A program made the position numbers and the translations under genes. A stretch of 64,000 nt of DNA, taken from contig JAOPHQ010000578.1 of assembly GCA_030340625.1 (NCBI GenBank), positions 58,501 through 122,500 on the forward strand. Direction: 5' to 3'. Every line of letters begins with the position of its first letter. Position 1 is the stretch's first letter. Below the pieces are notes generated by a model. That model saw nothing but the letters and a program-made list of their open reading frames with translations, was not told where the DNA came from and made no database searches. The stretch comes from Merluccius polli. Lineage: Eukaryota > Chordata > Actinopteri > Gadiformes > Merlucciidae. Shown here piece after piece: positions 40,975 to 52,082 of this stretch.

Positions 40975-43900
40975 TATACATATATATATACACATATATA
41001 TACACTCACCGGCCACTTTATTAGGTACACCTTGCTAGTACCGGGTTGGACCCCCTTTTGCCTTCAGAACTGCCTTAATCCTTCGTGGCACAGATTCAAC
41101 AAGGTACTGGAAACATTCCTCAGAGAGTTTGGTCCATATTGACATGATAGCATCACGCAGTTGCTGCAGATTTGTCGGCTGCACATCCATGATGCGAATC
41201 TCCCGTTCCACCACATCCCAAAGGTGCTCTATTGGATTGAGATCTGGTGACTGTGGAGGCCATTTGAGTACAGTGAACTCATTGTCATGTTCAAGAAACC
41301 AGTCTGAGATGATTCGCGCTTTATGACATGGCGCGTTATCCTGCTGGAAGTAGCCATCAGAAGATGGGTACACTGTGGTCATAAAGGGATGGACATGGTC
41401 AGCAACAATACTCAGGTAGTCTGTGGCTTTGACACGATGCTCAATTGGTACTAATAAGCCCAAAGTGTGCCAGGAAAATATCCCCCACACCATTACACCA
41501 CCACCACCAGCCTGAACCGTTGATACAAGGCAGGATGGATCCATGCTTTCATGTTGTTGACGCCAAATTCTGACCCTACCATCCGAATGTCGCAGCAGAA
41601 ATCGAGACTCATCAGACCAGGCAACGTTTTTCCAATCTTCGATTGTCCAATTTTGGTGAGCCTGTGCGAATTGTAGCCTCAGTTTCCTGTTCTTAGCTGA
41701 CAGGAGTGGCACCCGGTGTGGTCTTCTGCTGCTGTAGCCCATCCGCCTCAAGGTTCGACGTGTTGTGCGTTCAGAGATGCTCTTCTGCATACCTCTGTTG
41801 TAACGAGTGGTTATTTGAGTTACAGTTGCCTTTCTATCAGCTCGAACCAGTCTGGCCATTCTCCTCTGACCTCTAGCATCAACAAGGCATTTGCGCCCAC
41901 AGAACTGCCGCTCACTGGATATTTTCTCTTTTTCGGACCATTCTCTGTAAACCCTAGAGATGGTTGTGCGTGAAAATCCCAGTAGATCAGCAGTCTCTGA
42001 AATACTCAGACCAGCCCGTCTGGCACCAACAACCATGCCACGTTCAAAGTCACTTAAATCACCTTTCTTCCCCATTCTGATGCTCGGTTTGAACTGCAGC
42101 AGATCGTCCTGACCATGTCTACATACCTAAATGCATTGAGTTGCTGCCATGTGATTGGCTGATTAGAAATTTGCGTTAACAAGCAGTTGGACAGGTGTAC
42201 CTAATAAAGTGGCCGGTGAGTGTATATACACATATACACATATACATATACAGTATATGTATATATATACACATATATACACACACATACACACACAAAT
42301 ATATTGAATATATATTGAATGAATATATAATAACATATTTGAAAACAAGCAGTGGAGGAACATTTGCATTAGGAAAAATATTCTGTGCACTAAAATGATG
42401 GTGTACAGACTCCTCTGAACTAACCGATTCAAATTAGAGGAACGTGCTCGCACACTAGTTCAGTGAAACTATGTATTGGGTTGTATTGCTAGCTCTGGTT
42501 TTAACATTGTGAAGTTCAATGTTAAAATAAAGTGAGTGACAGAGCCACAGCCCTACTGACAGAGGAAGCATCCAATCACTTACAAATTTAGCCAAATCAA
42601 AAAAAAAATGTTTCAGTAATTTATGAAATACAAAAAGAAAACATTTGCTGCTTAATGCTTCAGAAATTCTAATATTTGGTTCATGGATCATTATAAAATG
42701 TATACTAAAATGTATTTTTGGCTAGTGACGGGCATTTGCCATTACTTATAACATTTTATGATGATTCATCAGAAAATGTATCTTTCGATAAAAAATAATC
42801 AGTTGTTGCAGCCCTACTCAATATAACCTTTCTGGCCTGGTCTCCCTGCTCCTACCTTAACTCCTGCAGTTCCTCTATTGCAGTACAGCTTGGCGTTGGT
42901 CTTTATGTTGTTGGGGTCTATCGTCAGGGCTTCTGTGTACAAGCGGTAGGCAGCCTCGTAGCTGCAGTCCTTAAAGGCCTGGTTGCCCTCCTCCTTCTTG
43001 GCCTTCAGGGCCTTGGCGTTCTGGAGGCGCAGGAGAAACCAGGACAATTCACTCTCAGTTTACAAACTTCCATCCATCACAGAACATTTAGCAGACGCTT
43101 GTATCCAAAGAGTCGTTATAATGACACAACCAAGTTAAAAAGACAACAACTGGACAGAGTGCAGAATTACAAGGTTATTAATTGAACTGTGTATGTACCA
43201 TTTAGCGGACACTTGTATCCAAAGTGATAGGCCATCTTGCTCAAGGATGCCTACAGGCAGATTCGGCTGGGAGCTAAAACACCCCAGCCTCTAGACTAGT
43301 AGACTACCCTGCAATTCTATATAGTGCTCTTCTAGCAACTCAATGCGTTTTACTGATTCATTTCAATCAAGTATACATACAAGTCAGTGGCAGTCATGCA
43401 AGACAAGACAAGCTCTTTAGTTAGGGGTGAGGTGCCATGCTCAAAGACATCTTGACCCTTGTAGTTTGTAAACCACCTGACCTTGGTGATATAGGCTTGT
43501 TTTTGTATAGCTTTTGTACATTTATGAAACACAATCTAGCGCTATTACTCTATGGAAATGGAAAGGTACCAGGTTAGATCCGCAACGACCACAGCTCACC
43601 TGTAGACATCCTAGAGCAAGATCCTAACCCCTGCCTGCTCCTTAACGACATCTGTACTCACTGCAATCTGCTTTGGATGAAATCATCTAAAAGCTAAACG
43701 ACTAAATAATAAATAGTGAATAAACAGACGGACAACCAGGGACGTACTCTGCATGCGAGGCGGGCCTTCTCGTGATCGGGGGCCATGCGCAGGGCCTGGA
43801 CGAAAAACTGCACAGCCTTGTCGATGCAGTCCTCGTAGTAGAGACACAGGCCGCGCACGTACAGTGCGTCAGCGTTGGTCGGGTCCATCCGCAGGATATC

Positions 43901-46900
43901 ACTGGAGAGGAGAGAGCGGAGAGAAACCACATGAAACCATCTGAAGACCAGGTTTTTCCCACAGCAATCAGACATCTCAATGCAGAGATGCAAAGTGTAT
44001 ACTTGCATGTCATGTTCACATGTACACAAGGGGGCAGAGTAGCGTTTTGAACCGACTGGCAGTGCATATAAATCAATGTCGGGAGCAATTGAGGGATATA
44101 TACAACAATGCTACAGGAACAGGTTTCCAAACTAAAGTAGGGTTAGTCCATTTGTAAATTGACAGAAAATGCATCTCATTTTGATAATCGATTAATGGTT
44201 CAGGTAATTTAAGTGTGTGGTGTTTGTTAAAAGTACAAACACCAAACATTTGCTGCTTAATGCTTTAGAAATTGGATGGATCATTCTAAAATGAATACTT
44301 TTTAGTATTTCTTGGCTGCTTGTCAGATAAGACAAACGCATTTATGGACACTATGGACTACAATTGTAACAATCGTTCGATGAATCAACAACGAAAATAA
44401 TTATTGAGGGTTTCCCAAGGTAAGGGTTTCCCTCTCCAGTCCCAGTTTGACCAGTAAAGCCAGCAGTAGGTACCTGGCGACAGACTGGGCCTCTGGGTAG
44501 CGTCCCAGCAGGGCCAGACACTCGGCCTTCAGGATCTTGAAGCGGTGACAGGCGCTGGCCACGCCCAGGGCCCGATCCATACAGTACACCACCTGGAGAG
44601 GACGAGTGATACAGAGGCTATAGGATGTACATCGAGGAGGCACACTGTTGGAGTATGCCGTCATTAACCTATTTGAAAATTCCTGTGTTCTGCCCATCTA
44701 GTGAACGGATAGCCAATGTCAGTGGGAGAGTGGGGGCAGGACTTACTTTTCTGAAATCCCGCTTTTCAAAGCCATATTCTGCCAGCCGCTCAAACTCCAA
44801 TATGGATGATGCATTCTTATGCTGAAATTAAAAAACAACAACAACAGAGGGCATGAGTTCACTCAGAACTTAAGAATCATGTCACCATTGAAATAGATAG
44901 CATCTACATTTATTTAATAATGGTTGAACGTAGGGATAAAGTAGGGATGCACTGATGCCATTTCTTTCAGAACACAAGAACTCAATATTCACTTTTGGAT
45001 ACTTACCAATACCATGTGATATTTTGGCTGAGCAGATCTTGAGATTTGCTTTACGTTTATCTCCGTCTACCTTGATGCAACTGCACTTTTCCCTCTCTTC
45101 ACATTCTCGTCAACTCCACTACATTATATTCAAGTTAGATCACAATGTAAATAGGAGCAAAGAGTACATGAGTTCAGTATCGGGCCCGACATCTATACCA
45201 GTATTGGTGCATCCTTAGAATAAAGGTTGCAAGGTTGAGTGTAAGAAAGTCAGTACAGTGCACAAAAGTGGGTAGCTCTACTACACGGTCCAGCCAAACT
45301 GGCTAGGATTGGTTGGTGAATGAGAATAGGTGAATGACAGTCATCTGTGTGTGTGGTGGTCAGTAGGGATGTCCCGATCCCGATCCCCGGATCGGGCCCG
45401 ATACAGGGTTTTTAAGGTCAATCGGGATCGGCCGATCTAATTCAATTGCATGGCCGATCCATATTTTTTTATATATATATATATATATATATTCCACTGT
45501 TACGTTTCTTTGTCGTTGTTGTCCTATACACGAATCCGGCGAAACTAACGGAAGTAAGCGGGCGCCATAACTACTTTTATAATGTCGAGTGGGAAAACAT
45601 GTTCCGTTTTCAATTGTTTCAATAGCCGCAATAACATTTCCAGTTGGAAGAAAAAACAATGTGTGATACACAAAATACCCCAGGGTAGCCCTCTCGGACA
45701 CGCACGCCAGCTTTTACCGCTGTTTTTTTTTTTTTTTTAAATCAGCACTTCCAGACCGTCACCGGGGCTTCAGAGTAATGTGTCCGAGGAGAGCAGCCCT
45801 CTCTCGGACACACACGCTAGCTATTACCGCTGTTTTTTTTCTTTTTATTAATCCGCACTTCCAGACCGTCACCGGTGCTTCAAAGTAATGTGTCCGAGGA
45901 GAGCAGCCCTCTCCCGGACACACACGCTAGCTTTTACCGCTGTTTTTTTTTCTTTTTTTTAATCCACACTTCCAGACTCTGTGACCGGGGCTTCAGAGTA
46001 ATGTGTCCGCGCTATGGAATGCCATCCCGTCATTACATTGCTGAAAAAGGCATCTATTTATTATTCTATTTCTTAATGTACAGGAAATTAAATGTTGTTT
46101 GCCAACACAAAAAGTGATATCGGAAAACCAGTATCGGGAAATATCGGGATCGGATCGGGAGCAATATGTAAATATCGGAATCGGATCGGGAGCTAAAAAA
46201 TGAGATCGGGACATCCCTAGTGGTCAGTGAATGACAGTCAGTGATTGACAGGCGATCTCTTACCTCCTGCTGGGCCTGCATGTTTCCAGGCTCCAGCTCC
46301 AGAACCTTCTGGAAGCAGCGGCTGGCTGCCATGGCGTTGCCAAGCGACAAGTGGCACTTGCCCTCTCGCAGGTGGCCCTGTTGAGGAGCAAGGACAGGTG
46401 GAGGGCTTTAAAGGGGACCTATTTCACCACCAGGTGTGAGTGTGATTAGCCATTACAAGCCATTTCAAAATCTACCCTACAGTGACATCATCACACATGG
46501 GAGTGTCCACCCGGACGTGATAGACAGATAGATCAGCCTGTAACAGCCTACCCAGTGGACTGTACCAACTGGTAGGCTGATCTATCCATCATACATCTGG
46601 GTGGACACTCCCACTTGTGAGGTCACGTAGAGGGTAGATTTTGAAATGGCTTGTAATGGCTAATCACACTCACACCTGGTGGTGAAATAGGTCCCCTTTA
46701 ACTTAAAGAGGGGCGTGGTTTGTTGCCCAGATATGTGACTGCACGCATCGTTTGGGTAAGAGCACTTGGGTGTGTACAAGCTCTCTTCTACTTAGTGCAC
46801 TTGTACCAGGCTTAGTACAAGGTCAAGAAGTATCAGGATGGTTTTTACGTAACCGTCTTCTGCAAAAAATAGGAAAAATCTACTTTGATTGTATACTCAA

Positions 46901-49900
46901 AGAAGTCCTTGATATTTGCTTGCCATTTCATTAAAACCTGATGTGTTGATAAAGTTGCATAAATCAGGTGTTTAAAAGATAATAATAAAGATGATTTAAT
47001 CTCTGTCTGCATTTAAAAATGCAAAATAAAAATGTTCAATAATAAATCAACCTAACTCAAATAATTAATAGTAACAAAAAGTAGTATTATTTAAAAAAAC
47101 AAAAAAACAAATACTGGCAAGGTGTCCAGTGAGTGTCCAAAGCAGTTCCAGGCCTCTGGCCCACATGTGTGCAACTACTGCACACATTTAAATTATGTAC
47201 AACTATAATGAACAAGCAGACACCGTGCATGATGCACGCTATTGTTTTGCTATGGAGAAAACAGGGGCTTTCAGGGAGGGGACATGTTCCCGACCTTGCG
47301 GCACGTTGCTGCAGAGATTTCAATAGGTTTGCAGTACAGTCCAAAAAGCCATAATGTTTTGTGTGTGTTTTAAACTTGCCGTGCTCGAGAACACACCGCC
47401 CAACCTAGCGACGCGCACGGTGTCCCACCACATTTTAAGTGAATGCAGCAGCTAACACGTGACCACGCTCCTATCACAATATAGCATGTCGCAAGCCTTG
47501 CAGCCTGATCCTGAGACCTGTTTTCACCTACCAAAAGTTAATATTTGTCTTCATTAAGTAAATTCTTAAATTTAGGGATAGATTTATATTGCTATCAAAA
47601 GCTATCATGAGTTGTGCGAGTTGTAGCCTGGTACCCTGTTCATGGTGGAGTAACCACATTCACAGTTCACACTGCTTACAGGAATGGTGAGCGCATTTTC
47701 CAGCTTTACATGCCATTACAGTTACCGGCTTACGGAAGCAAGTTGAAGTGACAGCCGCGATAGATCCATAGGCTAAATCCAACCATAACATTAGAAGGGA
47801 ACCAATGTTAAAAATAACGGATGGATATTAAACAAACATTCCGTGGGTCTAGCAGTGTCAACTGCTGGAACCTGACCGGGGATCACCTTTTTTTCCCCCT
47901 GCTTTAGCTCGGTTTCTCAAGATCAATACACGATGGATCAATTCTTGGCATGAAGATCAGTTATTGACATATGGTTGTGTTGATTTACTCCCTTGTCTTG
48001 CATACAATTACGGCAATCAACTGTATTCAAAACAAGTCAAGTTAACAGCTCATCCAGATCTTTTTACAATAATGGTCAGGATTATTTCACTGTTGCGGCA
48101 ATTAGTTCTTTTCTAATAATTATTTTCTCTTTTCCATGATTACGGTCATGACATTCCAATATGTTTAAGCCTCTACTATGTTTTATTTGGTTGTTATAAT
48201 GCACAAAAAAACCACAACTAAAACCTGCGATTGTTCGACAGAGAATTCGAGTCGACTTGGGGCTCTATCTCTCGGTCAGGACAGTTATAAAACTGTCCTG
48301 TGTCATCCATCTGGGAAAATAAGGATAAACACTCTGGCTAAAACGATACAGTATGATACGCTAGCGCTCCACAGCAGTGGCACTCGCATCGCCTCAAGGC
48401 GCCCAAACGCAAGTGATTATTGATTTATGAATGAATGGACATTTGGCGTTCTTTTCTTGGCTAGGTGGGGGTCTCATTGGTCTGCAAGTTGCCAGGCCCG
48501 TACAATTATAGGGGAAACAATGCACAGTGCACACCTTCATAAAACAAACATTCATTATCAAAACACCTTCATTAAAGTGTCATCCAGTATTTGAACAGAC
48601 CTTCATGAAACAGTCATCCAGCCGCACAGCCTGCTGGGAGTCCTCAAGGGCCTCTCGAAAGCGACACATCATCATCAGCGTGGCGGCCCTGTTGCCGTAG
48701 TAACTGGCATTTTTGGGGCAGGAACCTTGACAAAAAAAAAAGAAAACGAAAAAAGGTGGGTCAAACCACAAGGCAAACATGGTCGTCATCATCTTAGTCA
48801 TAGTGGAAATGCGTCCTGGTGGAAACACTGGCCCAATACAACATGATTAAGCACACCATACTGCGCCAGTGGACAACAGAACTGACCATTGTGTGGCATG
48901 GTTAAACATTAGTGCTCCTGTACTATTCTACCCATCACCAGTACCACCAGTTTTAAACCTTACCCCCCCCCCCCCCCGTTACTGGCTAAAAATATCCCCA
49001 GTTTCAAACCTTTCCCTCCCCCAACAACAGGGTTTTACCTGACGGCGTTCGGGCTGAATAGCCAACTCTAACGTTTGGTTCAGGGTAGCTTACGCCAGGC
49101 TATCACGAGAACGGAGTGGTGTCATGTGACGTATTTGGCCTCTGCCAAAACCCCAGAATTAATGGCGGTATTGTCTCTTTGCCTGTATTTTGATGTTAGC
49201 CGAGTGCTATCCTGAAAAACTTGCGCATTACAGTGTGTTTTGTATTGCAGGTTGGTTACGTTTGACCCCGCAGCATAAAACGGCTCCATACTCCCCTGGG
49301 TGCCCCCACAGGTAGGGCTGTCGCGGTGAAAGGAATTTTCCCCTGTGGTGATATAGGTGGCTCAACAGCGCGATATGTGGCATTACCGCCGACGGGGAGG
49401 GGGAGGTAGTTAGCGGACAGCTACAACTCGCTATCGGTAGACTCAATATAGTGCACATAGCAGCTTCAACAACTACTGTAATGCCGGCTGGTTACAGCAT
49501 TTAGAATGGAAAATATCCACTAGAGAACGTCTCTCTCTCTCGCTCTCTGCTTTTCTCTGATTGTCAGCAGCCCCTTTTGGCGACAACAGAAAGGCGAGGT
49601 ACCGGAGGGGTATAGCGAGAGGAGTTTGTCCACTAGTTCATCGATCGCGGATGGCGTCCTTCTCTTGGACGGATAAAAAAATAAAATAAAAATGGGTCGC
49701 CAAATATACTTTGGCGGCCGTTAATATACCATGGGTGGCCTGCCCAAGTAAAGTCTATGTGTGGAAAACACGCGTGGATCTGCGTTGGAGTCTATGGGCT
49801 CCTACTGTAGGTAGCGTGTGAGTTCGGTAAATGCTCAAGCTGTTTTAGTTATGGATGCAGAGGTGGTTGTCCATGACAGTTGGTGAGTAAAATGACCTCT

Positions 49901-51529
49901 AGCCTCATGAAAAAAACAAAACAAAAAACCGCAAACATAGCGGTTGTGGTTGCTTCCCATCCCCTGCGGTTGGCTTGCCAATAGCGTGGTATTGCAATAT
50001 TGCGGTTATCGCGACAGCCCTACCCACAGGCAGGTCATGCCAGTACTGGCATTGACAAGTACAAAGTGATGGGCTCACCGATGGCCTTGGAGTAACGGCT
50101 CAAAGCCTCTGAGTAGTCTTTCTTGATGTAGAACGCATTTCCCTCCTCTTTGAAGACCTCTGCCTCGCTGGGAAGTGAAGAGACAGAATTATAATTTTTG
50201 TTTGCACTGCATAGAACTCAGACAATATTGACGATGAAATCCACAATACAACACACATAACAGACTACGTTACAGTAGATTGTGTGAGCAGGGTTAGGAT
50301 AGCCTTGTCATCTAAAATTGAGCAAGTTTGAAGACTCTAAATAATCCAGAAGATGTCAAGAAGGAATGTAGTATCACTGGTACACAAAATCATCATTAGG
50401 AATAGGACCATTAGGTTTGACATCGGGACAGACCCAAGTGTGGCAAGAAAGTACTTTCTCAAAGTTGGGCTACCAAAAAGATCCTTTACACAATAATGCA
50501 CTTATGTGTTCTACATAAGACATTGATGACAATTATAATGTAGCAAGACAGGTGCACGCATTATTTAACGGAAAATAATAAAACGTACTCAATGACAACA
50601 GGTTATTCAAATGTAAATATGTCAATGTATGTTAATGACATTGCTGCCATTTTATTGAGATGCCTATTTAGGGCTGGGTCAAAATAGTCAGACCAATTGC
50701 CTGGAAAGTTCTGGAAGAGTGAACCTATCTGTAGCATGGAAATACTTTCCCCTTGCGTTTTGTAAAAATACTGGTCAACTAGTTTGACCAAACCCTCCGA
50801 TACATATGCTATCAGATAATACAGACACAATGGACGCAGTCCCAACATGATGTATTGGCCTACGACCACTGAAACGAAAGTGGCAATAGGAAACTGTTTT
50901 AATGGATGCCACCATGCAGCATTTCAGCTGAACACAAGATGTACTTTAACAACGACGGAAATGTATTATGTTTTGTCACAGCAGACGTAAGTAGCAATAT
51001 AAATGTTTTTAAAAAAGATAGAAGATTAAAAACTACAAAAAAAGAAACGGAATTCAATACAGTATCCACATTGTGCGTAGCATACACAATAGGTGTAATG
51101 TGAACAGTATACATAATACGCGAGTAGTTTGAGGTTTAATCAACGGTTAACTAATGTCCTCTATTGTCATTTTTTTTAAAGTAAACTGAACCCTTAACAA
51201 TGAACCTAAAACCGGCCTAATTGTAGTCGCAAGCGCGTTGTGTCTCGCTATCTGCTGTAGCTATCTGGTGAGGTTAGCTTAGCCCTGCCGTCGGCATTAG
51301 CATTAGCTTAAGGCCCCGCAGGAAACTAAACTGGGTCAGTGGTGGCCGTAGCCGTGTAATCCCGCACGGCGATGTCCGGGTAAAAGCCCAAACCCTGCTT
51401 AGTTGTGTGTCCAAACCGGATGAAAAGGCGATGTATAAATAGGTATCTGTACCGTTCCAGGTCCTTTAGGTTGAGGATCTGGGACCCTGATTCGGTTTCC
51501 ATCGGCATGTCGATGTCAACAGCTGCCAT
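34885..51529 (-). CDS. DNAJC7: DnaJ homolog subfamily C member 7 (TPR2), complete
   Basis: A cytosolic co-chaperone that binds Hsp70 and Hsp90 through TPR repeats and stimulates Hsp70 ATPase through its J domain. Coding exons (minus strand): 51453-51529, 50079-50167, 48601-48725, 46264-46377, 44747-44821, 44474-44592, 43748-43901, 42856-43020, 39305-39396, 38893-38966, 38364-38510, 36132-36290, 35069-35143, 34885-34922. All have GT/AG sites and the phases fit; the total is 1,503 nt, 500 residues plus stop (human 494). Landmarks: FKEEGNAFYIKKDYSEAL, CPKNASYYGNRAATLMM, GRYPEAQSVA, NADALYVRGLCLYYEDCI, NNIKTNAKLYCNRGT, then the J domain DYYKVLGVGKNATEDEIKKA with HPD intact (the Asp codon is split between exons 11 and 12), and the end GPGNFFFQFG. 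The N-terminal 25 residues diverge from mammals. The start is in Kozak-like GGGAAGATGG. Confidence 0.97.
35468..35482. repeat. hAT-type terminus (left)
   Basis: caggggtggccaatg matches the common hAT end CAGGGGTGGCCAA. It lies in the intron between DNAJC7 exons 13 and 12; the matching opposite end at 36834-36848 is beyond exon 12. Flanking octamers (ggtatggg, ccctagcc) do not match, so the ends probably belong to different insertions. Confidence 0.5.
36405..36848. mobile_element. hAT remnant ending ggttggccacccctg
   Basis: The stretch with 'aagagccgcatg' motifs ending in ggttggccacccctg is typical of a widespread vertebrate hAT family. Its other end is not visible. It contains a poly-G run (about 36600-36625) and a repeated caatagtaacacaccgcgga segment (36547 and 36637). 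Confidence 0.55.
37026..38078. mobile_element. hAT element built of GAGTC repeats
   Basis: Ends CAGTGTTGTAGT and (inverted) CAGTCTTGTAGT are flanked by the exact 8-bp duplication cagtccat (37018-37025, 38079-38086). Both subterminal regions are dense with 'cgagtccgagtc', up to about ten copies. No transposase frame is seen. It lies in the DNAJC7 intron between exons 12 and 11. Confidence 0.85.
39442..40941. mobile_element. hAT element with nested hAT-like module
   Basis: The left end cagaggttgtgctagac and right end (inverted) CAGGGGTCGCGTTAACC match over most positions. The flanks are TA/GA microsatellite, so the target duplication is unclear. Another hAT-like end (tagggctgccccctgatagt, about 40059) and a module shared with 11799-13284 (at 40277-40570) lie inside, plus a poly-C run at about 40643. 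It begins 45 nt upstream of DNAJC7 exon 9. Confidence 0.6.
40943..41002. repeat. GA/TA microsatellite
   Basis: (GA)n followed by (TA)n-rich sequence into which the Tc1 element copy 2 inserted; the TA-rich tract continues on its right side at 42223-42300. Confidence 0.85.
41003..42222 (-). mobile_element. Tc1-like element copy 2, intact
   Basis: 1,220 bp with ends cactcaccggccactttatt and its inverse, flanked by TA (41001-41002, 42223-42224). It encodes an uninterrupted transposase and lies in the DNAJC7 intron between exons 9 and 8, in gene orientation. Confidence 0.95.
41035..42075 (-). CDS. Tc1/mariner transposase (DD36E spacing), intact
   Basis: 346 residues, the usual length for Tc1 transposases. 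Residues 1-110 form the paired-like helix-turn-helix region (SISETADLLGFSRTTISRVY; RTTRRTLRRMGY). The catalytic residues are seen in NVAWSDESRF, YFQQDNAPCH and SPDLNPIEHLWD. I count 36 residues between the second Asp and the Glu, fitting the DD36E group. A glycine-rich GGGGVMVWGIFS motif is present. With matching TIRs and no frame break it could be functional; activity is not shown. Copy 1 at 19055-22922 is almost identical. Confidence 0.92.
   Translation of the reverse strand: MGKKGDLSDFERGMVVGARRAGLSISETADLLGFSRTTISRVYREWSEKEKISSERQFCGRKCLVDARGQRRMARLVRADRKATVTQITTRYNRGMQKSISERTTRRTLRRMGYSSRRPHRVPLLSAKNRKLRLQFAQAHQNWTIEDWKNVAWSDESRFLLRHSDGRVRIWRQQHESMDPSCLVSTVQAGGGGVMVWGIFSWHTLGLLVPIEHRVKATDYLSIVADHVHPFMTTVYPSSDGYFQQDNAPCHKARIISDWFLEHDNEFTVLKWPPQSPDLNPIEHLWDVVEREIRIMDVQPTNLQQLRDAIMSIWTKLSEECFQYLVESVPRRIKAVLKAKGGPTRY
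43084..43300 (-). repeat. SINE/L2 tail fragments
   Basis: Two copies of catttagc(a/g)gac(g/a)cttgtatccaa (about 43087 and 43202) are the inverse of the fish SINE tail 'ttggataaaagcgtctgcta'. They lie in the DNAJC7 intron upstream of exon 8. Confidence 0.55.
45364..46219. mobile_element. Non-autonomous hAT element (TAGGGATGTCCCGATC family), copy 2
   Basis: Same termini and internal tandem units as copy 1 (1917-2769), inverted, 856 bp versus 853 bp. The exact 8-bp duplication gtggtcag is at 45356-45363 and 46220-46227. Its right end is 44 nt from the splice donor of DNAJC7 exon 4. Confidence 0.9.
46412..46697. mobile_element. TTAA-flanked MITE, near-palindromic
   Basis: Ends AGGGGACCTATTTCACCACC and its inverse are flanked by TTAA (46408-46411, 46698-46701), as with piggyBac- or Kolobok-type elements. 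The inverted arms extend over about 130 nt each (gattagccattacaagccat; tcagcct; ggtaggctga). It begins 34 nt upstream of the DNAJC7 exon 4 acceptor. Confidence 0.85.
46702..48600. other. DNAJC7 intron 3, no feature recognised
   Basis: No gene, clear repeat boundary or domain is seen. The short open frame at 48178-48423 has no recognisable motif. Confidence 0.4.
49313..50022. mobile_element. hAT element, 710 bp
   Basis: Ends tagggctgtcgcggt and (inverted) tagggctgtcgcgat are flanked by the exact 8-bp duplication cccacagg (49305-49312, 50023-50030). It lies in DNAJC7 intron 2, 56 nt from the exon 2 donor. No coding capacity. Confidence 0.9.
50168..51452. other. DNAJC7 intron 1, no feature recognised
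   Basis: AT-rich intron. Open frames here are short and without motifs. Confidence 0.5.
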
Positions 51530-51600
51530 CTTCCCGAGAGGAGCCGAGTGACGCCACTTCCGAGAGACCGCGACGAACTGGTTCCTCTTGATGGCAACGT
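51530..51600 (-). promoter_or_regulatory. DNAJC7: DNAJC7 promoter and 5' UTR
   Basis: On the minus strand the sequence just before the ATG contains tctctCGGAAGTGgcGTCActcgg: an ETS-type site (CGGAAGTG) directly followed by a CRE-like GCGTCA, then ctcctctcgggaag and the ATG. Such TATA-less ETS/CRE arrangements are common in housekeeping promoters. The start site itself is not determinable here. Confidence 0.5.
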
Positions 51601-52082
51601 TTTGTTTTCTTTATTTCTATTTTATTTGGATATTTCTTGACGCAAATCCTGATTGTGCCGATTTTTTCCTTAATCCGCCCTTCCCTCCCATTTTGTAGTG
51701 TTTTATATTCACGTGAGATACGTATATTCACTAGACATAGGCTACTATGTACTATACCAGACATTTTAATTATCAAACAAATAAACAAAACATAAAACAT
51801 AATAGACTACAAGTAACATTTAATAATAATAAATAATCATATTTTTGTTGCCCCATATTTCGAAGTTATTTTTTTAATCAGTAGGTGGCAGTCAAATGCT
51901 TTCTAACGGCCATTCTCTTCCTATGGGAGGGTGGGTATCCGAGGTCAGTTAGGCCTGGGCCGTGTTCCGAAGTATACTTAGTTTGAGTACGTAGGGTGTT
52001 CCGATTATGATCGCGGCAAAAGAAGTGTACTTGAAAGGACCCGTATGTGTACTCAAAAAGGCCAAAATGCTGAGTGTGCGAC

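Noticed and set aside
51453..51529. Alternative donor in DNAJC7 exon 1 at tcagg/gtccca
   Set aside because: Only the donor after ctggaacg keeps the frame with exon 2 and restores the conserved REAE.FKE sequence.
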